Position numbers and translations under genes: made by a program
Assembly: GCA_029339505.1 (NCBI GenBank)
Contig: JAQISU010000094.1
Coordinates: forward strand, 7,670,001-7,734,000
Direction: 5' to 3'
From: Unio delphinus
Lineage: Eukaryota > Mollusca > Bivalvia > Unionida > Unionidae
DNA length: 64,000 nucleotides
Notes under the pieces: model-generated
Databases searched by the model: none
What the model was told of the DNA's origin: nothing
Seen by the model: the letters and a program-made list of their open reading frames with translations, nothing else
Shown: piece after piece, positions 39,675 to 51,495 of the stretch
How the letters are laid out: each line of letters begins with the position of its first letter
Position numbering within the stretch: the first letter of the stretch is position 1

Positions 39675-39850
39675 GGACTTGGTATAGCGCCAAACAATTA
39701 GGGAAATCAAGAAATCAAGTAGGATAGATAAATTTTGGGGCTCACAATTAGGGACAAATAAATATATTAAAGCAGGGATAATAGAATATAAGATTTCGGA
39801 CCATAAACTGATTTTTGTCGAGATAGGGAAAAATAAAAGAAAAAGATGGG
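38900..39850 (+). pseudogene. LINE ORF2 endonuclease (APE-like) with poly-Asn insertion
   Basis: LLSLNINGIDKEK, FDILFIQETH (catalytic Glu), GGDFNWVGDGIDR and, after the repeat, SRIDKFW and ISDHKLI (catalytic Asp-His) give the apurinic-type endonuclease in normal order. This enzyme nicks target DNA to prime reverse transcription. Between YTYEYKGNKG and SRID, an AAT microsatellite of about 175 bp (39500-39674) adds about 58 mostly Asn codons, plus some Asp from GAT. The frame then shifts before SRID. In the related LINE at 48128 the same point has only a few residues (YTYQRHDTNIASRID). Confidence 0.85.
39500..39674. repeat. (AAT)n expansion inside the endonuclease
   Basis: AAT with a few GAT and one AAA unit, in the ORF2 frame. 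It also creates long Ile or Tyr/Leu shadow frames on both strands, which are not genes. Confidence 0.95.
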
Positions 39851-40249
39851 GGAGGGGGCAATGGAAGTTAAATAATAAAATTTTGGAAAATAAAGAATTT
39901 GGGATGGAAATTAAAAGTAAAATAGAAAAATTTAAAAATCAAGGAAATCTAGATATAATTTCGGAATGGGATAAATTAAAAGGGATTTTCAAAAAGTAGC
40001 GATTTTTCACTCCAAAATGAGGGTTAAAGAAATAAAACTAGAAATAGAAGCTTTGGAAAATCATATAAAATCAATAACAATACAGGGCACAAAACAAACA
40101 CTAGAAGAAAAACTTAAAAACCTAAAAAGAGAACTAAACAAGGGAAAGGAAATAAAAGCGGGGAAATTTAAACAATTATATAAAAATGCAGAAGGGTGGA
40201 GTTCAGAATGGGGGGGGGGGGGGGGGGAATACGAGAATCACTTAAAATA

Positions 40250-42265
40250 GGCAGAGAAACAACGACAGACAAAACTAAAATACTTAATCATAGACAAAAT
40301 AACTACCATTACCTATATACTTCACAGAACATAGAAGACGAAGATATAGAAACGTACCTACGAGAGACAAAGTGCGAGATAATAACCCCACAACATAGAA
40401 CCAAATGTGAGGATTTTATCTCGCAAGACGAGATTATAGAGACTATAGGGAATTTATCAAAAAAATAAAGTGCCAGGGAGAGATGGAATCTCCGCAGAAT
40501 TCTAAAAACAATTCTGCGGAGAACTGTCGCGAGTACTAGAATGGTTATATAATAATATTGCATTAAGGAATTTAGACATGTCTAACACAATGAGGGAGGG
40601 GATGATAACACTTATATACAAAGGGAAAGGGGATAGGGAAGACTTAAAAAACTGGAGGCCCATCTCCCTCCTTAATATTGAATATAAAATTATAAGTAAA
40701 ATACTAGCAAAAGGGTTAAAAAGTGTCTTGACAAAATTCTAAATATAAATCAAACTAGTGGCCCGAAAGGGCGAGAAATACAAAATAACGTACTAAATAT
40801 TAGAACTATAATAGAATACATAAATATTAATGGTAAGAATAGTGATATGGTACTAATAGACCAGGAAAAAGCTTTTGACAGACTTGGACAAAACTACCAA
40901 TACAAGACACTAGAGAAATTTGGTTTTGGAAAAAAATTCCAAAATTGGACTAAAATCCTATACAGGAATATAAACTCATGTGTACAGGTAAACGGAGCTA
41001 AAACGAAAAAAAAATTGAAATTAAAAGAATAGTGATGCAAGGCTGCCCACTATCTATGCTATTGTACGTAATAGCAATAGAAATACTTAACATTAAAATT
41101 AATAAAAACCAAGAGATTAAAGGAATTAAAGTTCCAAATATTAAAGAGGAAGTGAAAATGTTACAACATGCTGACGATTGCACCAACTTTATACAAGATA
41201 AAATTTCCTACAATGAATTGATAAAGGAATTTAACAACTTTGGCAAGGTGTCGGATTCTAAAATTAACCCCAACAAAACAGAAATATTATTAATAGGAGA
41301 CTGAAGAGGTAAGCATCATGGGCTTCCTCCTACTTTAATTAAAGACAAAGTAAAAACTTTAGGTGTAAATTTTGGGGAAAATGAGGAACAACAAAACCTC
41401 AAAGAAATCAGGGAGAAAATTAATGAAAATATAAAAATCTGGACTCTAACCCCATTATGCCTACTGGAACGGGCGCAGGTAGCACAAAACTATATGTATG
41501 TGCACCTAAATCATAAACTAAAATCCTTAGACATAAAAAATACAACGCTTAAAACCATAGATAACGAAATTATAAAATACTTATGGGGCTTTAAAATGCA
41601 CTACATCAACAAAGAAACACTGTACAGGGAAGAGAACAGGGGCGGCCTAGGCCTCCCCCATCCAACCCTAATTAAATACACCAACATTTTAAACAGGTTT
41701 AAGGAAATTAAAGCAGAGCCAAATATAGCTTAGCATCGTCTCTACATATATTATTATGGTTTCTCAATGAAGCAGAGAAAACGACATATATAGAAATAAC
41801 AAACTTATAAAACTAATAGAGGCGCCGAGGAAATTAAGATCAATAAAAGAACTGCTAAATAAATATAGGGATGCTAGGGAATTATGGGAGATTGATACCA
41901 AATCAACGTACAAATGGATTATCGAACACACTATAAATAAGGATAAAAACAAAATAGAACAAGAACACATAAATATCAATTAGGATAGGGCCTAGAGAAA
42001 CTAGGTCAGACTACGATCTTTAAAAATGAAAAGCCTCTTGTTCAAATACATGCATGATGCGTGGTTGACAGGAGAGTTTGCAGTGCGACGGCATATGATC
42101 AGAGTGTCGCCAAAATGACCACTGTGTAAAAATTATTTCTTTACAAAAATGCACACAATGAACCAATGCACAATCAACAGACCGGAAAGAGTAGGAATTA
42201 TATTAAAAATTAAGGAAAAACAGCTGTATAACAGCAAACAAATATTATACCTGGATGGAATTTAA
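40250..42265 (+). pseudogene. LINE ORF2 reverse transcriptase and C-terminal domain
   Basis: Motifs across frames: EGMITLIYKGKGD, LKNWRPISLLNIEYKI, LIDQEKAFDRL (motif A, Asp present), QGCPLSMLLYVIAIE (motif B) and QHADDCT (motif C: the two Asp remain, the usual Tyr/Phe is His). These are followed by GGLGLPHP, a Tx1/L1 C-terminal signature. The last zinc motif is damaged (PLCKNYFFTKMHTMNQC lacks its first Cys, which is a stop). The poly-G run at 40207-40226 breaks the frame between linker and RT. The protein would copy LINE RNA at the nicked target if intact. Confidence 0.85.
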
Positions 42266-43229
42266 AACTATTAAATGATATAACAGATTTCATAGTTAGG
42301 AATATGAGAGCATGCGGTCAGGTGATAATTATAGAGCACATTAGATAGAATGGGGGGAGACAGGGTCCTCAGGAGGAGAAGTACTAACAAGAAGAACACG
42401 GGGCTAAACCACATGTCGCTACGTGAATTGGGCAGGCCCGTGGAATAGCTGAGAAAAACACCTTGAGATGAATTAAGCAGGACAACACAGTTCACACACT
42501 AGATAGTTTTTCGAACAAGTTTTTTTTCAGTGCGTGCTCTCACCAAAGCATGCTCTCATATTATAGTCACTAGTGACTTTTATATGTATACTCTGTAGAG
42601 TTCACACGAACTATACAGAAAGCCCGTTTAGAGGGATAATAAACAGTTTTTGGCATGGAATAGTGTAAATACAATAAATAAATACAGGACGAAAAAAGAT
42701 CGAGACGGGTGATGTACAAATAAAATAAAAAAATGTACCGATCCCGACTCGATCAAAGTAGACCTATTGAATAAATAAGGAAGAATACAAGGCATGGAAC
42801 GGGATAATGCAATCATTAAAACAATAAGGATGGGAAATAACCCATGATAAAATCTAAAACTTAGTACACCATGCTTGAACAAATTTCAAAAGTAATAAAA
42901 ATAAAACAAAAATATATAAGTGAAGACCGTTTAGGGGTCTATAACTATAACTGTTATACAATTGGGAAATATGATCTAGAAAGAGGCTATCCTAACATTA
43001 TACACTGTATGTATATATATACATGTAACATACAAATAACACAACACAAATAGCATTCACAGGATGTAGGAAACCCCTAGCCAGGGTTAACTTTAAAAAA
43101 TAAAAGAGAAAGGAGACCCAAGATGGGATTTCTAAACCCAACTTGGAAGAAACCTTCTCATAAAAAACATTAGGGTCTAAAATATCCTCCTATTATTTAT
43201 ATAATCCCGATGGGAAAAAAAAGGCTAGG

Positions 43230-44383
43230 TGTCAAGTGCCAAATTTTTCGTCAGTGAAATCCAGTAATTAATTCGTAGGCTAGCCGACAATCAACTGTCT
43301 TGGAGTAGAGTTTGAACTGAAAGAATGTTAGTTTACCTCGGTCAGACTGTTAAAATATTTAGAGTGAAAGCGGACTGAGTGTTTGACACGCTTAAAATTA
43401 GGTGATTCCTCACGTAGAGCTGTCAGAGTGATTGGAAACAAATGATAAGATGACATTTCGATCCTAAGTGGCATTTTTGGCATCTTGATAGATGGTTTTC
43501 AAAAGGTCCGCAAGAATAGCATTTATTCCGATTGGTCAAATGTAGAGGAAAAGGGGGTGTGTCGAATCCCAGAATCGGGGAAATATATACTACGTATCAA
43601 ACGAGGTTAGTCAGTCTGAAAATTTCTCTGCAAGAGAGAAACCAAAGGTAGAAGTGATTACCAGGACTCCGGGGGTAATTTTACAGCAGTGCCTTCGTAA
43701 TAATAAGCTCAGGAAAGTCCGCCGGAAATCAAACGGCAGAAGCACGCCAAAACACAAGGAAAAATAGTTTGTTTGAAGATCGAATAAGAAATAGCGAGGA
43801 AGTCGAAATTCAGAGACGGAAAAAAAGAAGTTGGAAGACAGAGTTGTGTAATCCCACATACAACCAAAGGGCAAGCTCAAGTTGAGACTAACGCAGAAGA
43901 AGAAAAAACCAGTCGACGAACAAGGTCATTTTGAATCACCCAACAGTCTAATGTTAAATGAACATTCGATTCCATGATGAAATTTACTCTCAGTATCAAC
44001 GGCTAACTTCATTTAATTTTATTAGTGTTGGATTCTTATGAATGTATCCATTATTTTAAAGCTTCAGTTTATGCATTTCTAAACTAAGTGTACTCAGAAA
44101 GAAAGAAATTGTAATTCACAGTGTCATTCTTTTCTTAATTGTATTGTAATTAAATTCATATTTTATCTTTACGGGGGCTCGTGTGTTGTCTTGTTCAAAG
44201 TACCATCTCAGATTACCATATCCATTAACCGGGCAAATTACACCGTAGAGATCATCTTCTAGATAATGATAATTAGAGGGAGGCGGTCTTCAAGTGTTGT
44301 TTTTCCAAGTTGCGCAATACCTCTGACCAGGCCTTGTGCAATATTGTACTAATACCACTTTGATAACCGGCAGCACCCTTACA
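43230..44383 (+). mobile_element. Solo LTR, 1,154 bp, in the LINE 3' UTR
   Basis: Starts TGTCAAGTGCC and ends ACCCTTACA. CTAGG occurs directly before (43225-43229) and after (44384-44388), a perfect 5-bp target duplication. GAAATATATACTACG near 43580 could be the TATA box, with TTAGTCAGTCTG 35 bp on as initiator, giving plus orientation. The sequence on either side rejoins to match the uninterrupted 3' UTR of the LINE at 25832. No relation by eye to the LTR at 16553 beyond TGTCA. Confidence 0.9.
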
Positions 44384-44486
44384 CTAGGTTAAAAGTAAAG
44401 GAATTTTTTTAAATAAAAAAAAACAATACAACACATCAGGGGGAATACACTCACACATAACACACTTTTTCTAAGTTTTTTTAATA

Positions 44487-44520
44487 GGGGGAGGGGCATC
44501 TGTCTGGTGCCCCCTCTCCC
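44487..44520 (+). other. 3'-terminal LINE stem-loop, second copy
   Basis: GGGGGAGGGGCA - TCTGTCTGG - TGCCCC(C)TCTCCC: the loop equals that at 27898-27906. The fourth pair from the loop is G-C here and A-T there, and the stem is longer, with one bulged C. Confidence 0.85.
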
Positions 44521-44531
44521 CCCAAAAAAAG

Positions 44532-45848
44532 TAACTTACCGCAACCGGTATCATAGGATGATAGGGTATAACAGCATACAAACAAAATTTAAAAGATATT
44601 ACATATTGTCATACCTGCACGAACTAAAAGTTGCTGAGACATCTCCGATCGTTCTCAGAATAAATATGTTGAGTATTATATGGCCTAAATTATTGTAGAC
44701 TTTGATATTGGGTGTACCCCAACATAGTGTCCAACTATAAAAAAAATGTGGTGGCAAGGGTCAGAGGAAACTCGGACTAATTTTGGACTAGACCAACAAA
44801 TTGTTCTCCACTTTTTTTTATTGTGCCGCCAGTCAAATTATTAAATATATTTATCCCAATTTATCCCTCAGTGCAGACCAAAATAAGCAACAAAAAGAAC
44901 CCAGTATATTATAACAATATGGAATTCCTATTATCTACCTTGATTCTTGCATATGATGAGTAACAATGACTTTGTTTAGGATCTAGTAAATTAGTGATAC
45001 ACATATCCTGGCACAAAAACATAAAATTTATTCATGCAAATATGTGAACATTTTTTTATGTTTAGAAAACAAATCATCAAAAGTTACTTATGATTCTGTA
45101 TAGATGCTCCAAAGAACATTATTACACACACACATTTCACTGGTCATAATGATTTTTTAATCTGGCATTTATAGTAAATTCATAGTAATCTGGCATTTAT
45201 AGTAAATTCATAGTAATCTGGCATTTATAGTAAATTCATAGTAATCTGGCATTTATAGTAAATTCATAGTAATCTGACATTTATAGTAAATTCATAGTAA
45301 TCTGAACTAACCTTTCTGCATAGTGATCTTACTAAGATGCTGTTAGAACTTGCAGAGGGGAGTATTTACAAAATTTACAATCAGAAAATGTGTGATGTTT
45401 CCTGACAAAGGTAAATGTAAAGTTATATTTCATCTTCTGTACTGATATATGGCTTGACCAACAGATAAATGACAGAAAACCACTATTACAACAAACTGTG
45501 TACCTTCAGCTGGGAGGATACTATAACTGGAATACTGTTTAGAGAATACATAAAAGCTCTGTCTAAATAATATATCCAGATTTGAACAGAACTCTCTGTG
45601 AATAGTATCAATCTATTAAATTTTCCTTGTTCAAAAAAAGCATAATAGTTATGGAAACATAGTTAAATATCACCATTAAAGGGGGTATAAATCTGAACTT
45701 AGTCTATGATATGCATTTCAGTAATATATTAAATTTAATTGTGATACATGAAGTACAGCTAAAATTAGTGTCAGGCAAGGACTTTTCTTTAGAAATAATC
45801 ATCAGTATTGACAATAGAGAAGTGTCTATTAATAGTTTTCAGCTTTAC
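44532..45848. other. Non-coding, with a 28-bp tandem repeat
   Basis: Five exact-period copies of AATCTGGCATTTATAGTAAA plus TTCATAGT lie at 45159-45298 (one copy has GACAT for GGCAT). The rest shows nothing recognisable. Confidence 0.7.
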
Positions 45849-45923
45849 CGTTGACGTCTGTCATTGTGCCGCCCATAAGTGAAAGTTCGCTGATTTTGTA
45901 GCCTTGAATAAGGTGCTCTTGGT
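45849..45923 (-). CDS. Candidate exon of an unrecognised minus-strand gene
   Basis: This 75-bp stretch lies between a strong acceptor (CCATTTCTTCTTTCACCAG) and a GTAAAG donor on the minus strand. Two frames are open. One reads QEHLIQGYKISELSLMGGTM. The other, which fits the phase-2 donor of the candidate first exon at 50390-50601, reads PRAPYSRLQNQRTFTYGRHN and is Arg-rich. Since 75 is a multiple of three, the exon keeps phase. Composition is clearly less AT-rich than its surroundings, which supports coding. No family recognised; a domain-bearing exon would have to lie below 45849. Confidence 0.4.
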
Positions 45924-46681
45924 CTGGTGAAAGAAGAAATGGGTGTAATAAATTAAGAACAATTTATATATAATGTTCTTGTGCATTTCTATCCCAAAAA
46001 ACTCATTTCAAATAATTGTTATCAAGTTTTGACACTTTTTAGATTCAGACACTAAACAAATTTTATCAAAAATTATTCTTCTTTATCCGTTTGTTAAGAA
46101 CATTGACAATTCTCTGATTAACAATATTTTTGTACTCAAGAGTTCCGGTCTGTCATGAAATAAATGTCATTCTCTGTGGCCTTAAACAGCCTATATGTAC
46201 TATTGACCGAGAAACAGAATTACTGAGACATAGCGACCCAGTGACCTGGATCTTCACTAGTGGCTGGAGTGTGGGAAGACACCACCTTCCTACAACCGGT
46301 AACCAAATTTCTACCTTCAGCAATCTTAACACTCATGATTTGATTATTTTTCATTTTTTCTTTCTACCCTTTTCTTTCGGAAACATTTATTTTATTTATC
46401 TGTTGATTACCACTTTGATTTTCAACATATTACTAAAGAACCTAACAAAATGTACATCCTCAAGCATAATTGTATCCTAATTCATTTTCCACTCGCCTTC
46501 GGGCCTTCACGTTTCCTCTTAAAACACATATTTTGAAACACCTTTTTCGTTACACTCCTCTTTCTCACGCACACTATTACTAACACACCCAAACACTAAC
46601 AATGGCTAACAAAACTAACCTAGAGTTGGTAATGGAAAAACACTTCAAGACCACTGTTGAGGACCAAGAAGATGGTAGGAT

Positions 46682-47452
46682 TATAACTGCCTATAGGTGG
46701 CAGGGTCCAGTTTCGTAAATTGGCCCCTGGCAAATTTCTTAACTTTAGGGTATGGTGTGAGTTTTTGAGCTACTATTGTGTAATAATTAAAGATATGGAT
46801 AAATTTGTGAACTAGGTGTGTCAGGCAAAAACAGTGTTCTTGCAAGACAGGTTTTACTGTATTGTACACATTCTTATAGGAAAATCCACTCATCCTTCTT
46901 TCTTTAACAAAACAATTTGTCGGAGAATGAAGTATATCAGGGCTTCAAATTGATGCTGGCAAGTTACCATTCTGCTCATTACAATTCTGACATACCAGTA
47001 AATTGCTAGCAGATATAAAAAAATGATCTGATGTATTGGATTTGTATTAAAAAAACAAACTATGCTAGTGGACATTGGAAATAGCCCAGCTGTAAGTAGC
47101 TGAAAAAAAACCATGAAAATACCCTTTGTACAGAGAAAACATTAATTTTATTGACCCCTCAATTTACCAATTTGCAATTTCCATGGGTTCAAAATTGCTG
47201 CCTTTAACACAATGGCAAATAGCATCACATCAAAATCAACAAAGCGTGTGTTCATCAAGGCATGCAAATTAAAATAAATTTTTCACATTTATTTGTGATC
47301 TCCAAGTGAAAGTTTCTTTTTCTCTGAGAATTTTCATGAAATAATCGCAACCATTAACTTAATTTAGAGTTACTACCCTTGATTTACCGTTTTAGTTGAG
47401 CAGTCAATTTCCTGTATATATAATTTCTGAACGAAGTTGTCAGGCAGTTATA
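46682..47452. mobile_element. Inverted-repeat element in LINE ORF1
   Basis: Perfect 11-bp inverted ends TATAACTGCCT / AGGCAGTTATA bound 771 bp without a long open frame. If the outer TA on each side is the target duplication, the ends are TAACTGCCT. The ends are short, so chance cannot be excluded. Confidence 0.4.
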
Positions 47453-47495
47453 TTTGTAGTGTGCCGGCAGATTTACCATTGAGTTTATATGGTGT

Positions 47496-48043
47496 TTGAA
47501 AGTTGGAAACAAAAGCCAGAAGAAAAACCCAAAAAAACAGAAACGACAAAAGAAAACTGAACAACCCGATAACGATAAAGGCGACAAAAGATCCAAACAG
47601 GAAAAGGGAAAGGGCCCGAACAAAGCACAAGAGGACAAAGATATAGAACCAGAACAGAACAGGCTGATACAAAAATCCAAACCGGTGAACGATAATCCAA
47701 ACATTGAGAACGAAATGGAAGGAATGGACATTCAATGGGAGCTTACCCCCCCCCCCCCCCCCGACAAAATAGACGAAATTCGAAAAGGAAAGTGATGACA
47801 TCACCAAACAGCATAGAGAAAAAGAAAACCACACCACCTCAAGAAAATGAAACAGACCTCTCTAACCCCCTAAGCACACTCGAAGATGACATCACAGATT
47901 TCCCCACCACACTTGAAGACGATGCTATACCGGACACCCCTTTAACAGCCCTTTTCCGGCAACGTTTCACAGACAGCCAATGTACATTACAGGGAAGAGA
48001 CCATGGAGACTCTCCACTGGACCTATCCCCGAAACACAACTAA
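47496..48043 (+). pseudogene. LINE ORF1 C-terminal part, low complexity
   Basis: A Lys-rich stretch (KSQKKNPKKQKRQKKTEQ), then an acidic and Pro-rich tail ending DSPLDLSPKHN. The two halves are in different frames and meet at a C-run of about 16 bases (47745-47761). ORF2 begins 85 bp after its stop, matching the ORF1-ORF2 spacing of a bicistronic LINE. Confidence 0.6.
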
Positions 48044-48127
48044 ACAATCCAAACTATACAACCGATATACTATAATAGATACTGCAGAATACACATTTTT
48101 TAAAAACAAAAATTTTGTTAACCCAAA

Positions 48128-50053
48128 ATGGCTGATACTCCCGCTATTAAACTAGCCTCCCTCAACATAGGGGGAATATCCCTTGAGAAAACCCAGAAAC
48201 TTATAACTGTTATTACGGAATTTGATATTGTAGCCATCCAAGAACTACACACCTTTCACCAAAAGGCTTTCAACCTAATTGAAGACAAATTAGATGCCCT
48301 ATTCCTAGGCGAAATAAACCCCTCTGAACCCTTCTCAGGGGTAGGTATCATAATAATTAATCAAAACAATTGGAAACTACACAAAACTCCAGAAAACCTG
48401 AAAGGCAGACTACTTCACATCGAAATCAACAAAACCAATATACTCAATATTTATGCTCCAGCACAACGTGAAAAAAAACCAAAGTACTACGAGGAACTTA
48501 GCATCTATACCTCTGATTTCAACCATGAAGACCTCATTATTTGTGGAGACTTTAATGCATGCACTGAAGCCATTGATAGATCAAATTTGATGAAATATCC
48601 AAAACAAGCAGCGACACTAAATGCCTTGACTGACAGCCATAGCTTAATAGATGCCTACCGCTATTTCAAACCCCGTAAGATAATATATACCTATCAACGT
48701 CACGACACCAATATAGCATCTAGAATAGATCATTTATATGTTCTACACAAAAATCGAAACAACATCATAAGCTGTGACATCACCGAAAAGAAAATAAGGG
48801 ACCATAAAATGATCACTCTAGAATATAGAACCTTCACGGCTATTAAGTGGGGAAAAAGCTATTGGAAATTAAATAACAGTATACTAGATCTAGGAGAGTT
48901 CAAAATGGAAATTAAGAATGAGCTTGAAAACTTTGAACTCCAAGATTTAAAATCATGGGATAACCTGAAAACCAAAATTCGAAACATCTGTCAAAAATAT
49001 ACTCGAATCCAAAGCCGACATAACCTAATAATCGAAACCGAATGCGCGTGACTACTAGAAACAGACAATATTTCAGAGGAACAAAAAGAAAAAACTAAAA
49101 AAGTCCTTACGCACCTCCAACAATACAAAACAAATGGAGCCAAATATAGATCTGGTTTATACCACGATATTTACAACCTAGGCAAAAAGATCTATAGAAA
49201 AGAGGAATGTAGGAGAGGGAGTGAGAAAACATTAACCAGACTGTTAAAGGGTGACACAATAATTGAAGACAAAAACGAAATCCTTACCTACATCAAAGAC
49301 TTCTATAAACAGTTATACAAAAGCAAACGCATACCGAACAAAACAAAAGACACATCCCTAGATAAGATTGCCCTCCCCACTATTACAAATGACCGTAGCA
49401 TACAGATAAGTGAAATTGAACAGGCAATTAGCAAATTAAACAAAGGTAAAGCCCCAGGGCTAGACGGCCTCACTGCTGAATTCTACAAACAATTTCGAAA
49501 ACAATTTACCCCCAAACTACAAAAACTATATCAGCACATAATGGACACAGGAATAATGACAAATACAATGCGGACAGGCGTAATTACATTGCTATATAAA
49601 AACAAAGGCGAGGTCACTGACCTGAAAAATTGGAGACCAATTTCTCTACTAAACATTGACTACAAAATTTTAAGCAGCATTCTAGCAGCTAGACTCTCTT
49701 TAACTCTCGAAGACATAATACAGAGAAATCAGTCATGCGGCGAACAAGACAGACACATCTTGGATAACATCCTATCCATCAAAACCATTATCGACTATAT
49801 GGAAAGTAACCAGCAACACGGGGCACTTGTAACTCTTCACCAAGAAAAAGCCTTTGACAAAATCGAGACCAATTTCATAATAGAAACTCTTAAGAGGAAT
49901 GGATTCGGTTCTAATTTTATCAAATGGACTGAAATACTTTACAACCAAATCCAATCTAAAATCCAAGTCTATGGCAAACAGACAGCCCCCTTCGCCATCA
50001 CTAGATCAGTGAGACAGGGATGCCCAATCTCTATGCTGCTCTATGTAATATGA
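48128..50053 (+). pseudogene. LINE ORF2, endonuclease and RT, one internal stop
   Basis: A single frame runs from the ATG at 48128 to 50053, broken only by TGA at 49049-49051. Endonuclease motifs: LASLNIGGIS, FDIVAIQELHTF, ICGDFNACTEAIDR, ASRIDHLYV and IRDHKMIT. RT motifs: GKAPGLDGLTAEFY, LKNWRPISLLNIDYKI, and VTLHQEKAFDKIE, where the catalytic motif-A Asp has become His (CAC). Then RQGCPISMLLYV (motif B), before a TGA at 50051. Motif C and beyond are absent. The copy is much better preserved than the LINE at 37341, but the motif-A change and truncation make the RT inactive. The endonuclease reading frame is intact up to the internal stop. Confidence 0.88.
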
Positions 50054-50062
50054 ATCGAAACA

Positions 50063-50389
50063 TTAAATAGACATTATATCGTCTGCTATTGACCGTATCA
50101 GGAAGCATCTATTGCAATAGTTTGGTTCACAGGGTTCTAAACAGAAAGTAACCTGTAGGCAGCGGATTTTGTTAATCTAATTATATTTAGATGAATGAGT
50201 TTACAGTAACATGGCTTGGCAGGGAGAAATGTGGCACTCAAAATAATACAAAACATGTTTCTTTTTTAATCAATATTTCATTGCGTTATTAACATAGACG
50301 AATAGTTTAATTTCATCAGAATACTATCTTTAAACAAAAGTTGCGGATGCTTCAGAAGTTCAGTTGCAAAACGTGCATGTATCTTTTAC
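50063..50389. other. Non-coding stretch after the LINE truncation
   Basis: No feature seen. It includes the intron start of the candidate exon that follows. Confidence 0.4.
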
Positions 50390-50601
50390 CTAAAGAGACT
50401 CCTCACTTCGTCCTCCAATGAGGTGGGTCCTGCCATTCTAGATCGTGAAGACGACCGATCTAATATGTTGTTGTTGCTTGGCGCCCTTCTGTCTCCATCT
50501 ATGTCTAACAAGGCAGCAACTGAATCCAGTCCATTCCTGTCGGCTGCTAGATTCGCTATCACGTCACTCAAATTAGGGTTCAAGCTTAACCGCCTTGTCA
50601 T
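50390..50601 (-). CDS. Candidate first coding exon of an unrecognised gene
   Basis: On the minus strand an ATG at 50601 opens 70 codons that end at a donor (CTCTTTAG|GTAAAAGAT) in phase 2. The protein starts MTRRLSLNPNLSDVIANLAA and continues polar and Arg/Ser-rich (RSSSRSRMAG), ending SLEDEVRSLF. Codon composition is balanced and unlike the AT-rich flanks. The open frame runs back to 51006 without a stop, but those upstream residues look like translated non-coding DNA, so I start at 50601. The exon at 45849-45923 could follow in phase, and the LINE at 46330-50062 would then sit antisense in the intron. No domain recognised; it may be disordered. Confidence 0.4.
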
Positions 50602-50939
50602 TTTATTAGCCTTAAATGCAAGAATTGTATTGTCATAAAAAATATAAAGAATTAAGTCCCGCAGCACATTACTCCTGCTGGTGAAAATAAGAATAAGATC
50701 AATCCTCTCATCAGAGATGTAATAATATTTACGCGTATCATAATAAACGAAACACAACGACCAACAGCCTCCTTGGTTAAAAATAATACGCGCCGTTTTA
50801 CAAGAGCGACCTCTAGCGAGGAAATTCATAGTAATTCTCGACCTGTGAGTGGTAACTTTCAAACTGTAAATGATAAAAATTAATGCTCGATAACATTTCA
50901 CTATATAAAAATAGCAATTCTGACTAGTACAATGAAAGG

Positions 50940-51495
50940 TCCAATCACCGCTATGTAATTCAACAGGTACAATTTGAAATCTCAACATAGAAACTATAAC
51001 TTTCAATCACTACTGTTTGATTCAAAAGATACAATCTAAAATCTCGGCCTACAAAATGGAACTTTAAGGACAAAGATAAAATCTCGACCTACAAAATGGA
51101 AGTTTAAAGACCACGATTTTTGATTCAACACGTGAAATTGGATTTCTCGACATACGACATCGAAATTTCAACGTCAACGTTCTGATTTGACCAGACCGCT
51201 ATGTAATTCAACAGGTACAATCTAAAAACTCAATATATGAAATGGATTATTCAACTACTGCCGTGTATTTCAAACACCACAATTTGAAATCTCAACATAG
51301 AAACTATAACTTTCAATCACTACAGATACAATCTAAAATCTCGGCCTACAAAATGGAACTTTAAGGACAAAAATAAAATCTCGACCCACACAATGGAACT
51401 TTAAGGAGAACGATTTTTGATTCAACACGTGAAATTGGATTTCTCGACATACGACATCGAAATTTCAACGGCAAAGTTCTGATTGGACCAGCTTT
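50940..51495. repeat. Local duplication, about 310-bp offset
   Basis: Phrases such as ATCTCGGCCTACAAAATGGA, GATTTTTGATTCAACACGTG and TCGACATACGACATCGAAAT occur at 51030-51180 and again at 51335-51475. A shorter phrase, TCTCGACCTACAAAATGG, also repeats within the first copy. Several steps of duplication are likely. Confidence 0.8.

Larger units (their letters stand above)
37341..44531 (+). mobile_element. Tx1/L1-like LINE, near full length but decayed
   Basis: In order: ORF1 relic (37345-38560), endonuclease (38900-39850), linker (39850-40250), RT (40250-41740), C-terminal part to about 42265, and a long 3' UTR ending in a hairpin and AAAAAAAG at 44531. The 3' UTR carries a solo LTR (43230-44383). 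Without it the element would be about 6 kb, a normal size. The GGGGCTAAACCACATGTCGC block at 42400 matches GGGCTAAATCACATGGCGC in the LINE at 25832, which confirms one family. Frames are broken at several homopolymer G or C runs, at an AAT expansion and at single stops. The element is inactive. Confidence 0.88.
46330..50062 (+). mobile_element. Tx1/L1-like LINE, second family, 3'-truncated
   Basis: A C-rich leader, then a candidate ORF1 start at 46602 (MANKTNLELVMEKHFKTTVE) split at 46682 by a 771-bp inverted-repeat element. Further on lie an ORF1 tail (47496-48043) and ORF2 (48128-50062). Similarity stops inside the RT after motif B (LLYVI), so the thumb, C-terminal domain and 3' UTR are missing. 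LINEs normally lose their 5' end, so this points to a later deletion or rearrangement near 50062. Codon choice is more C-rich than in the LINE at 37341, and ORF2 identity is only moderate, so I treat it as a different family. The left boundary is uncertain. Confidence 0.75.
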
